Source: an uncultured cyanobacterium (GTDB lineage: Bacteria > Cyanobacteriota > Cyanobacteriia > CACIAM-69d). From it: 6,472 nucleotides of DNA. The DNA lies in contig CALCTI010000048.1 of NCBI GenBank assembly GCA_937894105.1, forward strand, positions 1 to 6,472, given 5' to 3'. The position numbers were made by a program, and so were the translations under genes. The notes beneath the pieces are model-generated. The model searched no databases, was not told the origin of the DNA, and was given only the letters and a program-made list of their open reading frames with translations. Below are positions 1 to 6,119 of this stretch, one piece after another; position 1 is the stretch's first letter; each line of letters begins with the position of its first letter.

Positions 1-170
1 GGACCTCCCCTTTACCGGTCGTCGCCTTTGTTGCCGTTGAGGATATCGTTGCCGTTTTCGCCACTAATGGTGTCTTGACCGTCTCCCCCGAAGAGAACGT
101 CATTCCCGTTTTGTCCAGTAATGACGTCCGCTCCCCCAAAGGACAGCAGCACATCTGATCCCTGTGAGCC
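1..170 (-). repeat. RTX (hemolysin-type calcium-binding) nonapeptide repeats, DNA period 27 bp
   Basis: Read on the minus strand from 170, the translation falls into consecutive nonapeptides: GSQGSDVLL, SFGGADVIT, GQNGNDVLF, GGDGQDTIS, GENGNDILN, then GNKGDDR, a stop, and R. Four of the first five fit the RTX consensus GGxGxDxUx closely; SFGGADVIT is looser. Such arrays form a calcium-bound parallel beta-roll and are typical of proteins exported by type I secretion; the C-terminal export signal would lie outside the window. The in-frame stop TAA (14-12) sits where RTX repeats usually carry Leu or Ile, and the codons after it read R-G-G-P, so the array appears to continue past the stop. Confidence 0.88.
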
Positions 171-1148
171 GATCAGCTCCTCTGCCAATGGTGTGCCTAG
201 AAGCCTCCCGGTGCTGCTTCAGAGATGCCCTCTGTCACGGTGAAACTTGGCGCGCTTTGCCTATTATCCAAGGGAAAGATTTGTTGTTGATGCTGCCTTG
301 GTTAGCCTCAGCCAGGCGATTTCTCAGCGCCTCAAAAGTGGGTGGATCCGTTAATTCTGAAACGGTTGGCGAGTTGTCTGGCAAGGTGGCGCTAAAGGAA
401 GATGCATTGAATTCACCCGCGCCCGTGGCTAAGAAATTTGGGGTAATGGGGAGCCCTGTTGCCGTCACAAGTGGCTCTCCTCTCAGAATCTGGTCATGGA
501 CTTCCTGGGAATAGGAGTGGTTGCCTGCATCGTTAAATTGCCTCGGTTGCAGTATGGATTCGCGATTGAAAAAGATATCAATGTCGCCCAGCAGTCCGTT
601 GTGTCTAAAGACGGAGCTAGTGTGCAGAGCTACCACCTGTGTGGCATCGGAGGGATCGAGGCGATCTTGCGGCGGCACTTCAACGGTGGTATTTCCCGAT
701 AGTCTTTCCTCAAACAGGGGACCAGCGGGATCTAAACCGATGATTGAGGCGATCGCCTCCAGTGCGCCGAGCATATTCCTCCCCGGCTAACCCAGAGCCG
801 TGGGCTCCTAAGCTATGACCAATAAGCTGGGTTTTGGCGGAGTCGATACCGAGCCCAATTAGCTGGTTGGCAATGTCAATACCCAGCGATCGCGTATTGG
901 CAGCGGCGGGGGGGTAATCCAAGCCCAAATATTCCTGGAGCTGCGCCCTCTGCCCAATCGACCACAATAATGTTCGCATTGGGATCGCCCTGTCTAAGGA
1001 TTTGCGCCTTGTCGAGAATCCACTGGGCATTGCCGTTGCTGCGGTAACCGTGGGTAATCACGACGGTTTGCTGACTGGGTTCAAGCGCCCGAGTCGGATC
1101 CAAACCGCTGAGCCCAAAGGAATTGAAGGTAACTGGAAACTCTGGCAC
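1..1148 (-). pseudogene. Frame-disrupted RTX lipase-like alpha/beta hydrolase (pancreatic lipase fold)
   Basis: The intact form would be a secreted calcium-binding lipase or esterase. The reading starts at a GTG (1148-1146) preceded by GGAGGG (1161-1156). Frame A (to about 940) gives TVVITHGYRSNG, the oxyanion strand, then IIVVDWAEGA. A second frame (about 940-760) gives AAANTRSLG and the nucleophile elbow GHSLGAH (Ser codon 814-812). A third (about 775-240) gives IIGLDPAGP (Asp codon 732-730) and, around NHSYSQEV, the likely catalytic His (codon 519-517). The first frame returns from about 218 for the RTX repeats. Each of the first two changes corresponds to one extra base or two missing. 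The third-frame stop (237-235) and a stop at 221-219 separate the lipase part from the RTX part; the remaining frame is open across that junction. A TAA at 14-12 cuts the RTX array, and the coding sense continues off the left edge. I call it a recent pseudogene; sequencing indels are the alternative. Confidence 0.85.
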
Positions 1149-1215
1149 TAATTCACCCTCCTACATTTGGGCCGCAACTTTAAGCTGCAACTGGATCGCA
1201 ACTTATTGTCCTACA
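1149..1215. repeat. Short direct repeats in the Rieske-lipase gap
   Basis: The 67-base gap has TCCTACAT twice (1159-1166 and 1209-1216, the second just touching the Rieske stop codon) and GCAACT three times (1175-based copies near 1174-1179, 1187-1192 and 1198-1203). The minus-strand reading of the left TCCTACAT copy contributes the start of the GGAGGG ribosome-binding site of the lipase-like gene. No terminator-like hairpin with a T tract is visible, so read-through from the Rieske gene is plausible. The function of the repeats is unknown and chance is possible at this length. Confidence 0.45.
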
Positions 1216-2340
1216 TCATTTAGTGACGGGGCCAGTTTTGCCGTCGAGGAACCATTGATATTGGCGCACCACCATGCGCTGCACGGCAATGATGGCGGGG
1301 TTGATTTCCACATATTGGCGGTCAGGATCGGCCAGATACACTTGTTGTTCGCTTTCCATCATTTCCGTATCCTGATCCAAGAACTTTTGGAAGAGGAACC
1401 GTTCTACGAATTTTTGCAGGGGCGATCGCACCGGATTAATCAACCACTGGGGCAAACTCAGCTTAAGGAAAAACAGGGCAAAGGAACGACTTTCCTGTTC
1501 ATCCATCGGCAGCCGCATCAGGTACAGGCTAGAAATTCCCTCCAGGGAACTGTAGTAGTGGGGATAGCGATACTGCACCGAAATGGTGCGGGTTGTCACT
1601 TCATTGGCATTTTTTGTGAAGCCCAAAAACTTCGCCATTTGACCCTTATAAGACACCTGATAGTCTGCCTCGATAGAATCACCCTGGTCCTTTAGCCGCG
1701 TCAGCATCGGGTCAAACCAGCCTTGCAAATCCTCGTGCAAAAATCCGTGGAACACATCCATCGAATTTTCATTGCAAATGGAAAAGTGTGCCTGAAAATG
1801 ACCATTTACCGGCACCATAAACCAATCGTTATTGCCATACTCGGGCATATCGAACAGGGGCGTTTTTTCCCCCAGCTCGCGGCTTCCTGGAAATAGCCAA
1901 ATAATGCCGTACTTTTCCTGAATGGCATAAGTCTTCAAAACGGCGCAGCGTGGCAGCTTTTGCACCTTGGGCAGGTAGGGAATTTTCTTGCATTCCCCCT
2001 CACTGTCAAATTCCCAGCCGTGGTAGCGACAGGCTAGATGTTCGCCCATTACCTTGCCCCGGTGCATTTCCACACCCTTGTGAGGACAGGCATCATCTAC
2101 GGCCCCCAGCTCGCCATTTTCTGTGCGATATATGGCGAATTTTTGCTTCCACACCTTGGCGGGCATCACCTCTCCCGATTTTAAGTCCTTGCCCCAGGCG
2201 ATCGCGTACCAATGATTGGGATTAATGCCCGCCCGTCGCGCCGAAATTTGGACCTTTTGTAGCTTCAGTTTCGGCGGATCGGTGGGCGTAGATATCGCTG
2301 ACGAAGAACCAGGTGACGTAGAAGAATTTTGGGTAAGCAC
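1216..2340 (-). CDS. Rieske non-heme iron oxygenase, alpha subunit (ring-hydroxylating dioxygenase type)
   Basis: A 374-residue protein with the two-part architecture of Rieske oxygenases, which use a [2Fe-2S] cluster to feed electrons to a mononuclear iron that activates O2. The Rieske site is CPH (Cys85, His87) and CRYH (Cys104, His107), 16 residues apart. The catalytic iron site is ENSMDVFHGFLH (Asp195, His198, His202), with the third, carboxylate ligand probably Asp324 in LDQDTEMMESEQ. The second His lies four residues after the first, not the usual five. The first ~35 residues are a Ser/Thr/Pro-rich extension; the start is a GTG because an in-frame stop lies about 35 bases upstream and the next Met (60) is inside the Rieske domain. 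No transmembrane segment and no C-terminal CxxC are seen, which argues against the pheophorbide oxygenase/Tic55 branch. Substrate unknown; a carotenoid or aromatic substrate is possible. A reductase partner is not encoded nearby. Confidence 0.92.
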   Translation of the reverse strand: MLTQNSSTSPGSSSAISTPTDPPKLKLQKVQISARRAGINPNHWYAIAWGKDLKSGEVMPAKVWKQKFAIYRTENGELGAVDDACPHKGVEMHRGKVMGEHLACRYHGWEFDSEGECKKIPYLPKVQKLPRCAVLKTYAIQEKYGIIWLFPGSRELGEKTPLFDMPEYGNNDWFMVPVNGHFQAHFSICNENSMDVFHGFLHEDLQGWFDPMLTRLKDQGDSIEADYQVSYKGQMAKFLGFTKNANEVTTRTISVQYRYPHYYSSLEGISSLYLMRLPMDEQESRSFALFFLKLSLPQWLINPVRSPLQKFVERFLFQKFLDQDTEMMESEQQVYLADPDRQYVEINPAIIAVQRMVVRQYQWFLDGKTGPVTK

Positions 2341-2371
2341 GATTACGACTTCAGTAAGTAACGTCAGAAAC

Positions 2372-2446
2372 GACTAGGGGTTAATGACTAGGGGCTGTCA
2401 TCAATTGAATCCCTAAGTCAAGAGCCGTAAGGGTTTCAGCCCCTAG
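2372..2446. repeat. GACTAGGGG direct repeats and CTAGGGGCTG inverted repeat
   Basis: GACTAGGGG occurs at 2372-2380 and 2386-2394, 14 bases apart. The second copy extends into CTAGGGGCTG (2388-2397), which pairs perfectly with CAGCCCCTAG (2437-2446) across a 39-base loop. The right arm is followed on the plus strand by a T-rich tail (CTTTGTTTGTTTTT), giving a terminator-like look, but no plus-strand gene lies upstream. A related 17-base unit CTAGGGGTTAATGACTA (2374-2390) recurs as CTAGGGATTAATAACTA (2517-2533) with two mismatches. It may be a dispersed small repeat or a regulatory element for the Rieske gene. Confidence 0.6.
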
Positions 2447-2462
2447 CTTTGTTTGTTTTTAA

Positions 2463-2518
2463 AGGGCGCGTACTCCCTACTGCATAAGGCTTCTGGAGAT
2501 TAATTGATCACACGCCCT
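2463..2518. repeat. Inverted repeat AGGGCGCGT / ACACGCCCT
   Basis: AGGGCGCGT (2463-2471) and ACACGCCCT (2510-2518) can pair over nine positions with one mismatched or wobble position, enclosing 38 bases. The long loop makes a strong hairpin uncertain. Its location downstream of the metallo-hydrolase stop (minus strand) would suit a transcript end or an operator; neither is shown. Confidence 0.35.
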
Positions 2519-2539
2519 AGGGATTAATAACTAAAAACC

Positions 2540-2586
2540 TGCGGTGCCGATACAGCTTAGCTCGATTTTTTGTGGTTGCGGTGCCG
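2540..2586. repeat. TGCGGTGCCG direct repeat, two copies
   Basis: TGCGGTGCCG is found at 2540-2549 and again at 2577-2586, 37 bases apart, each followed by a TACA-like tail (ATACAG and TACAA). Between them lies a run of six T. The pair lies 50-100 bases downstream of the metallo-hydrolase stop codon on the minus strand. No known motif is recognised. Confidence 0.5.
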
Positions 2587-2637
2587 TACAACGATTCTCC
2601 AACCATTGCTGTTGATGCTTTTATTGCCTGAAATGGC

Positions 2638-3597
2638 TTATCGCGATAAATCGTTATAGAGAATAGTGGCAAATTGTTCAGGGGATAAAAAGATATTGCC
2701 GAGGGTTTCGTCGTAGTCCGCGTTGAGGTTCATTGCTAACACTTGCTCCAGGGTTTTGCCCTCCGCGATCGCTGCTGCCATGCGATCGCGCACGGTCACC
2801 AACATGGTGCGATATTCCACCAGTTCCGCGCGAGTTAACAACGGACCGTGACCGGGAATCAGTTTGGTGTCGTCATTGGCGATCGCCAAAATTTGATCCA
2901 CCCCGTCAATCATTCCGTTAATGCTGCCGCCGCTGGACACGTCGATAAACGGGTAAAGACCGTTAAATACCACGTCGCCCGTGTGGATTACGTTAGCGTT
3001 TTTGAAGTGGATTATCGTGTCTCCATCGGTGTGGGCATTGCTCACATGGAAAATTTGGGTCGCTTCGCCGTTCACATGCAACACCATTGAATCGGTGAAG
3101 GTAACTGCTGGTAACGCTTCGGCTGGTGCGGGGGGAATGGTCCGATCCAGGGCTTCGATAACCTGTCCAGCGGCCATTCGCTCCCGCACGTTTTCGTGGG
3201 CAATAATGGTTAAGCCCGTTTCTCCCAGGACCCTGTTGCCGCCAGTGTGGTCAAAGTGCCAGTGGGTATTGATGAGCAGCCCGGCGCGGCGGTTGAATTC
3301 GCTCAGGATGACGTTTTGCAGGTTGTTCGTAACGCCGGGCACTTGACTGTCAATTAAAATCGGACCGATCTCTCCCGTCAGTACGCCGATATTACCCGCG
3401 CCGTTGGAGCCTGACACCATGTAAACATTGCCTCGCACTGGAATAACCTGAAAGGTGACGGCGTCTTCAGCTTGGGCGACGGCGGCATCATTGCTGTGGG
3501 TATGGGCGTTAGTGTGGGCGTGGGTAGGAACGGCGATCGCTCCACCAAGACCAACCGTTACCAAAGCCGTAGCTAACAGGGATTTCAGGGAAGTCAT
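2638..3597 (-). CDS. Exported metallo-beta-lactamase-fold hydrolase
   Basis: A 319-residue protein of the MBL-fold superfamily, probably a dizinc hydrolase. The N-terminus is a signal peptide: Lys5, a hydrophobic core (about 7-23) and candidate cleavage sites after Ala27 or at AQA (Ala43), so the enzyme should act in the periplasm or outside. Metal ligands are all present: THWHFDH (His112, His114, Asp116, His117), His189 in NAHTDGD, Asp208 in HTGD, and His250 in PGHGP. This complete two-metal set matches the subgroup annotated as MBL-fold hydrolases related to SoxH and glyoxalase II rather than a named beta-lactamase, and the substrate cannot be told. Between the hydrophobic core and the domain is a His-rich stretch, THAHTNAHTHSND. 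The ATG has no clear Shine-Dalgarno. The gene diverges from the lipoprotein gene across 97 bases. Full length, no damage seen. Confidence 0.93.
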   Translation of the reverse strand: MTSLKSLLATALVTVGLGGAIAVPTHAHTNAHTHSNDAAVAQAEDAVTFQVIPVRGNVYMVSGSNGAGNIGVLTGEIGPILIDSQVPGVTNNLQNVILSEFNRRAGLLINTHWHFDHTGGNRVLGETGLTIIAHENVRERMAAGQVIEALDRTIPPAPAEALPAVTFTDSMVLHVNGEATQIFHVSNAHTDGDTIIHFKNANVIHTGDVVFNGLYPFIDVSSGGSINGMIDGVDQILAIANDDTKLIPGHGPLLTRAELVEYRTMLVTVRDRMAAAIAEGKTLEQVLAMNLNADYDETLGNIFLSPEQFATILYNDLSR

Positions 3598-3694
3598 AGG
3601 GGATTTTTAAAGAAAGATTTAAGGCAAAAATCTAGAACGAGAATTGAGAGAATAGAAATTAGAGGAGTTTGGCAACAAACACAGGGTAACAACG
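3598..3694. promoter_or_regulatory. Divergent intergenic region, presumed two promoters
   Basis: These 97 bases separate two divergent starts and so must carry promoters for both, unless one gene is transcribed from further away. The part next to the metallo-hydrolase is AT-rich. AGATTT (3615-3620) and AAATCT (3628-3633) form a 6-bp inverted repeat with a 7-base loop, which would fall in the leader of the metallo-hydrolase. I cannot assign -35 and -10 boxes with confidence. Confidence 0.5.
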
Positions 3695-4216
3695 ATGGGA
3701 TTGGAGTGGCGTTGGCTAGGGTTAGCTGTAGCGGCCGTGGGAATTACGGGATGTATGGGGGGGCGATTGGTGCGCTATCCCAGTGATATTAATGGCGCAA
3801 ATCCCAGCAGCCTCAACAGCGGCTTTGCGGAGCGATCGCCCCATCTTGCCGGTTCTTACCTAGTCTTCGTATCCGACCGGCGCGGGAGCCAAGATATTTA
3901 TCTCTACAATTTGCGATCGCGCCAGTCCCTTCCCCTGCCCGGACTAAACTCCCTAGATACCATCACCTCATCTCCCAGCGTTTCCGATGATGGGCAATGG
4001 GTGGCTTTTGCGGCCAGCCGCCAGGGGCGATCGCGCATTTTGATTTACAACACCCGCACCCGCCAAATTTCTGATATCACCGGCAACCTACCCGCCGAGG
4101 TGCGATCGCCCATGATTAGCGCTGACGGTCGCCGCATCACCTTTGAAGTGAACCGTAGCGGGCAGTGGGACATCGCCCTATTTACCCGCCAAGGGCAGCC
4201 CATCAATTTGCCTTAG
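3695..4216 (+). CDS. Small TolB/PD40-type beta-propeller lipoprotein
   Basis: A 173-residue predicted lipoprotein. Residues 1-20 form a short signal with Arg6, a hydrophobic core and the lipobox ITGC, making Cys20 the lipidated residue and predicting envelope anchoring. The rest contains about three WD40-like (PD40) blades, each with the SPxxSxDGxxxxF...D/RIxxxN pattern: SPHLAGSYLVFVSDRRGSQ (48 on), SPSVSDDGQWVAFAASRQG (93 on) and SPMISADGRRITFEVNRSG (138 on). TolB itself has six blades after a separate N-terminal domain, so this is a partial-propeller relative, not TolB; it may oligomerise to close a propeller. Partners are unknown. The ATG has AGGG about nine bases upstream. Four HIP1 octamers lie within 522 bases. 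The coding frame is intact and ends in TAG. Confidence 0.87.
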   Translation: MGLEWRWLGLAVAAVGITGCMGGRLVRYPSDINGANPSSLNSGFAERSPHLAGSYLVFVSDRRGSQDIYLYNLRSRQSLPLPGLNSLDTITSSPSVSDDGQWVAFAASRQGRSRILIYNTRTRQISDITGNLPAEVRSPMISADGRRITFEVNRSGQWDIALFTRQGQPINLP

Positions 4217-4221
4217 ATAGC

Positions 4222-4259
4222 TTTAGCATCCATTGATCGGTTTAGATCCCATTGACCAG
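4222..4259. repeat. Imperfect 19-bp tandem repeat after the lipoprotein gene
   Basis: Two adjacent units, TTTAGCATCCATTGATCGG (4222-4240) and TTTAGATCCCATTGACCAG (4241-4259), match at 14 of 19 positions, or all but two if one gap is allowed in each. They begin a few bases after the lipoprotein stop codon. The rest of the 177-base gap to the next gene is AT-rich and contains a TATAAA (4338-4343) that could be a -10 box, without a convincing -35. Confidence 0.5.
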
Positions 4260-4384
4260 TGTGCGCCGCCGAAAATTATCAAATCATTAACAATCCGCCG
4301 TTGTCCTGGTTTTTCAATTTCCATTCACGGTTCAATTTATAAAGCATTAAATAACGTTGACTAAAACTGGCAGTTAGCACCCTT

Positions 4385-4390
4385 GGGGGA
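4385..4390 (+). promoter_or_regulatory. Ribosome binding site of the protoporphyrinogen oxidase gene
   Basis: GGGGGA lies just upstream of the ATG at 4394, with three bases between the last A and the start codon (five from GGGG). It is purine-rich and supports this ATG over later ones; the FAD-binding strand begins at residue 27, leaving a short leader. Confidence 0.55.
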
Positions 4391-4393
4391 ACT

Positions 4394-5923
4394 ATGACGG
4401 GCACCTTGGTAAACGATGCGGTAGGGAATACGGGTGCTGCGGCGATCGCCAACTGGGGCGAAACCCTTGACGTAGTTATCGTCGGCGCAGGCTTAACTGG
4501 CTTAACCACGGCCCACGAACTGGGCATCAAATCCTCCAACCCGGTCCAAAAACTACTGGTGCTAGAGGCGGGGAATCGCGTTGGCGGCTGCGTTACCACC
4601 CAATCCCAAGACGGCTTTCTGTGGGAAGAGGGACCCAATAGCTTTTCTGCCAACCCCGAACTGCTGGGGCTAATCGTCGATGCGGGGTTGAAGGATGAAA
4701 TGATCCTCGCCGATCGCAAACTCCCTCGTTTTGTGTACTGGAACAACAAGCTGACAGCGGTGCCCATGAGCCCCGGTTCCTTTGCCAGCACATCGCTGAT
4801 TAGCCGGGCAGGCAAAATTCGTTTGATATTGGGGGCAACGGGGTTAATTTCCGAAAAGGTAACCCCGGAAGCCTTGGCGCGCGGCGGTGAAGAAACGGTG
4901 CGAGAATTTTTCACCCGGCACCTGGGGGCGGAAACGGTGGAAAAGTTGGTTATCCCCTTTGTCTCCGGCGTGTATGCGGGCGATGTCAATCAGCTAAGTG
5001 GGCAGTCTGCTTTTGCCAAGTTGGCGGCACTGGAAGATCGTGGCAATGGCACGCTGGTGCCCGGTGCGGTGAAAACATTGATGGCGCGCAAAAAGGCGAA
5101 AAAGCTCAACCCACCCCGCGCCGATTTACCGGTGGTGAAGTCGGGCGAACTGGGCTCCTTTAAAGGGGGCTTGCGAGTGTTAACCGATACCCTGGCGGCG
5201 AAGCTCGGCGATCGCGTCAAACTCAACCACCGGGTTATTGCGATTAACCCCCAACCCAACGACACCTATCGCCTAACGGTGGAAACCCCCAGCGGTATCA
5301 CCACCGTCACCACGCGATCGCTTCTGTTGGCCACTCCCACCAACACCACCGGTAACCTGTTGCAGCCGTTAGCGCCAAAAAGCAGCGAGGCGATCGCCCA
5401 AATCCCCTACCCCACCGTTGCATGCGTAATTTTGGCCTATCCCAAAAGCGACTTAAAAACCGATATGGAAGGTTTCGGCAATTTAATTCCCCGCAGCCTG
5501 GGCATCACCACCCTTGGAACCATCTGGGCATCCAGCCTATTTCCTGGTCGTGCCCCCCGAGGCTGGCAATCGTTAATCAACTTTATCGGCGGCAGCACGA
5601 ACCCGGCGATCGCCCAGATGAGCGACGGTGAAATCGTCGGTCAGGTGCACCAAGACGTCAGCCGTATTTTGCTCAAAGAATTCCGCCCCCCCCAGCCTCG
5701 GGTGCTTGCCGTCCACCGGTGGGATCGAGCTATTCCCCAATACACCATCGGTCACCAACAGCGCCTTGATGCCCTTCAAGCGGGACTCGAACAGTACCCC
5801 GGCCTGTTTGCGGGCAGTAACTATATGGGTGGTGTCGCGGTAGGCGATTGCGTTAAAAATGGTCTTCGCTTAGCGGCGATCGTTGGGGAACATCTCACAA
5901 AAAGCCAACCAAGGCTGTTCTAG
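4394..5923 (+). CDS. hemY: HemY-type (plant-like) protoporphyrinogen IX oxidase
   Basis: A 509-residue FAD flavoprotein that oxidises protoporphyrinogen IX to protoporphyrin IX with O2, the last step shared by heme and chlorophyll synthesis. The N-terminal dinucleotide fold is VVIVGAGLTGLTTAHEL (27-43), followed by LLVLEAGNRVGGCVTT (54-69) and EEGPNSF (78-84). FVSGVYAGD (189-197), SFKGGLRVL (255-263), RWDRAIPQYTIGHQQRL (442-458) and the C-terminal FAD loop GLFAGSNYMGGVAVGDCV (470-487) are the usual signatures, and length fits the family. The first ~25 residues are a non-conserved leader. Databases may label this hemG or hemY because of naming differences; it is not the short flavodoxin-like HemG nor HemJ. 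Many cyanobacteria are thought to use HemJ instead. Peripheral membrane association is typical of the family. It follows the lipoprotein gene by 177 bases and may have its own promoter. No damage is seen. Confidence 0.96.
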   Translation: MTGTLVNDAVGNTGAAAIANWGETLDVVIVGAGLTGLTTAHELGIKSSNPVQKLLVLEAGNRVGGCVTTQSQDGFLWEEGPNSFSANPELLGLIVDAGLKDEMILADRKLPRFVYWNNKLTAVPMSPGSFASTSLISRAGKIRLILGATGLISEKVTPEALARGGEETVREFFTRHLGAETVEKLVIPFVSGVYAGDVNQLSGQSAFAKLAALEDRGNGTLVPGAVKTLMARKKAKKLNPPRADLPVVKSGELGSFKGGLRVLTDTLAAKLGDRVKLNHRVIAINPQPNDTYRLTVETPSGITTVTTRSLLLATPTNTTGNLLQPLAPKSSEAIAQIPYPTVACVILAYPKSDLKTDMEGFGNLIPRSLGITTLGTIWASSLFPGRAPRGWQSLINFIGGSTNPAIAQMSDGEIVGQVHQDVSRILLKEFRPPQPRVLAVHRWDRAIPQYTIGHQQRLDALQAGLEQYPGLFAGSNYMGGVAVGDCVKNGLRLAAIVGEHLTKSQPRLF

Positions 5924-5943
5924 CCCTGGACGAGGTTTAACCC

Positions 5944-5982
5944 TCAGGATTGCCCCTGTAAATCTCGACGAAGCAATCCTGA
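5944..5982 (+). terminator. Hairpin after the protoporphyrinogen oxidase gene
   Basis: TCAGGATTGC (5944-5953) pairs perfectly with GCAATCCTGA (5973-5982) around a 19-base loop, 20 bases after the stop codon. It is well placed to end or stabilise the oxidase transcript. It lacks the T tract of a classical intrinsic terminator (AAAA follows instead), so it may act as a processing or stability element. Confidence 0.5.
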
Positions 5983-6099
5983 AAAATCAGATCGTCACGT
6001 AATCGGCGATTGTTGGCAAGATTCGCACCGCAAAGATCACCGCTAAATCTTGAGAAAGGGTGCTTATTGAGAATCTGCATAAGGTGATTTTAAAGTCTA

Positions 6100-6109
6100 T
6101 GACCGGTCA
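6100..6109. promoter_or_regulatory. Palindrome TGACCGGTCA
   Basis: A perfect 10-bp palindrome in the gap after the oxidase gene. Such sites can be bound by dimeric regulators, but no regulator or target gene is identified, and a single 10-bp palindrome can arise by chance. Confidence 0.3.
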
Positions 6110-6119
6110 AATAAAAGAC

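Larger units (their letters stand above)
2341..2637. other. Intergenic region with short repeats, probable upstream region of the Rieske gene
   Basis: No open reading frame of interest is seen in these 297 bases between two minus-strand genes. They should contain the 3' end of the metallo-hydrolase transcript and the promoter of the Rieske gene. I see no clear -35/-10 pair; TTGACT on the minus strand (about 2420-2415) is the best -35-like hexamer but lacks a good -10. The stretch is instead rich in small repeats, listed separately: GACTAGGGG copies, a CTAGGGGCTG inverted pair, an AGGGCGCGT/ACACGCCCT pair and a TGCGGTGCCG direct pair. Confidence 0.6.

Noticed and set aside
1..180. 27-bp periodic repeat as a CRISPR array
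   Set aside because: The periodicity is that of RTX codons with diverged units and no unique spacers.
164..790. Plus-strand open frames of 68-116 codons
   Set aside because: They lie opposite the lipase remnant, where the minus strand gives recognisable lipase motifs.
908..914. Run of seven G as the site of the first frame change
   Set aside because: The family-like reading LGLDYPPAAANT is in the second frame on both sides of the run, so the change lies before it (about 918-950).
735..950. Programmed ribosomal frameshifting as the explanation for the lipase
   Set aside because: Several shifts would be needed in one gene, plus a stop read-through, and I see no slippery sequence with a following stem at the junctions. 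Mutation or sequence error is simpler.
1123..1695. Plus-strand 190-codon open frame
   Set aside because: It is antisense to the C-terminal half of the Rieske gene, whose metal-binding motifs are clear; the translation is His-rich and matches no family.
2437..2460. Plus-strand intrinsic terminator (hairpin and T-rich tail)
   Set aside because: The shape fits, but no plus-strand gene lies upstream, and the 39-base loop is long. Kept only as an inverted repeat.
4279..4989. Minus-strand 236-codon open frame
   Set aside because: It is antisense to the FAD-binding half of the protoporphyrinogen oxidase gene; the Ser/Pro-rich translation looks like a reverse-strand by-product of high-GC codons.
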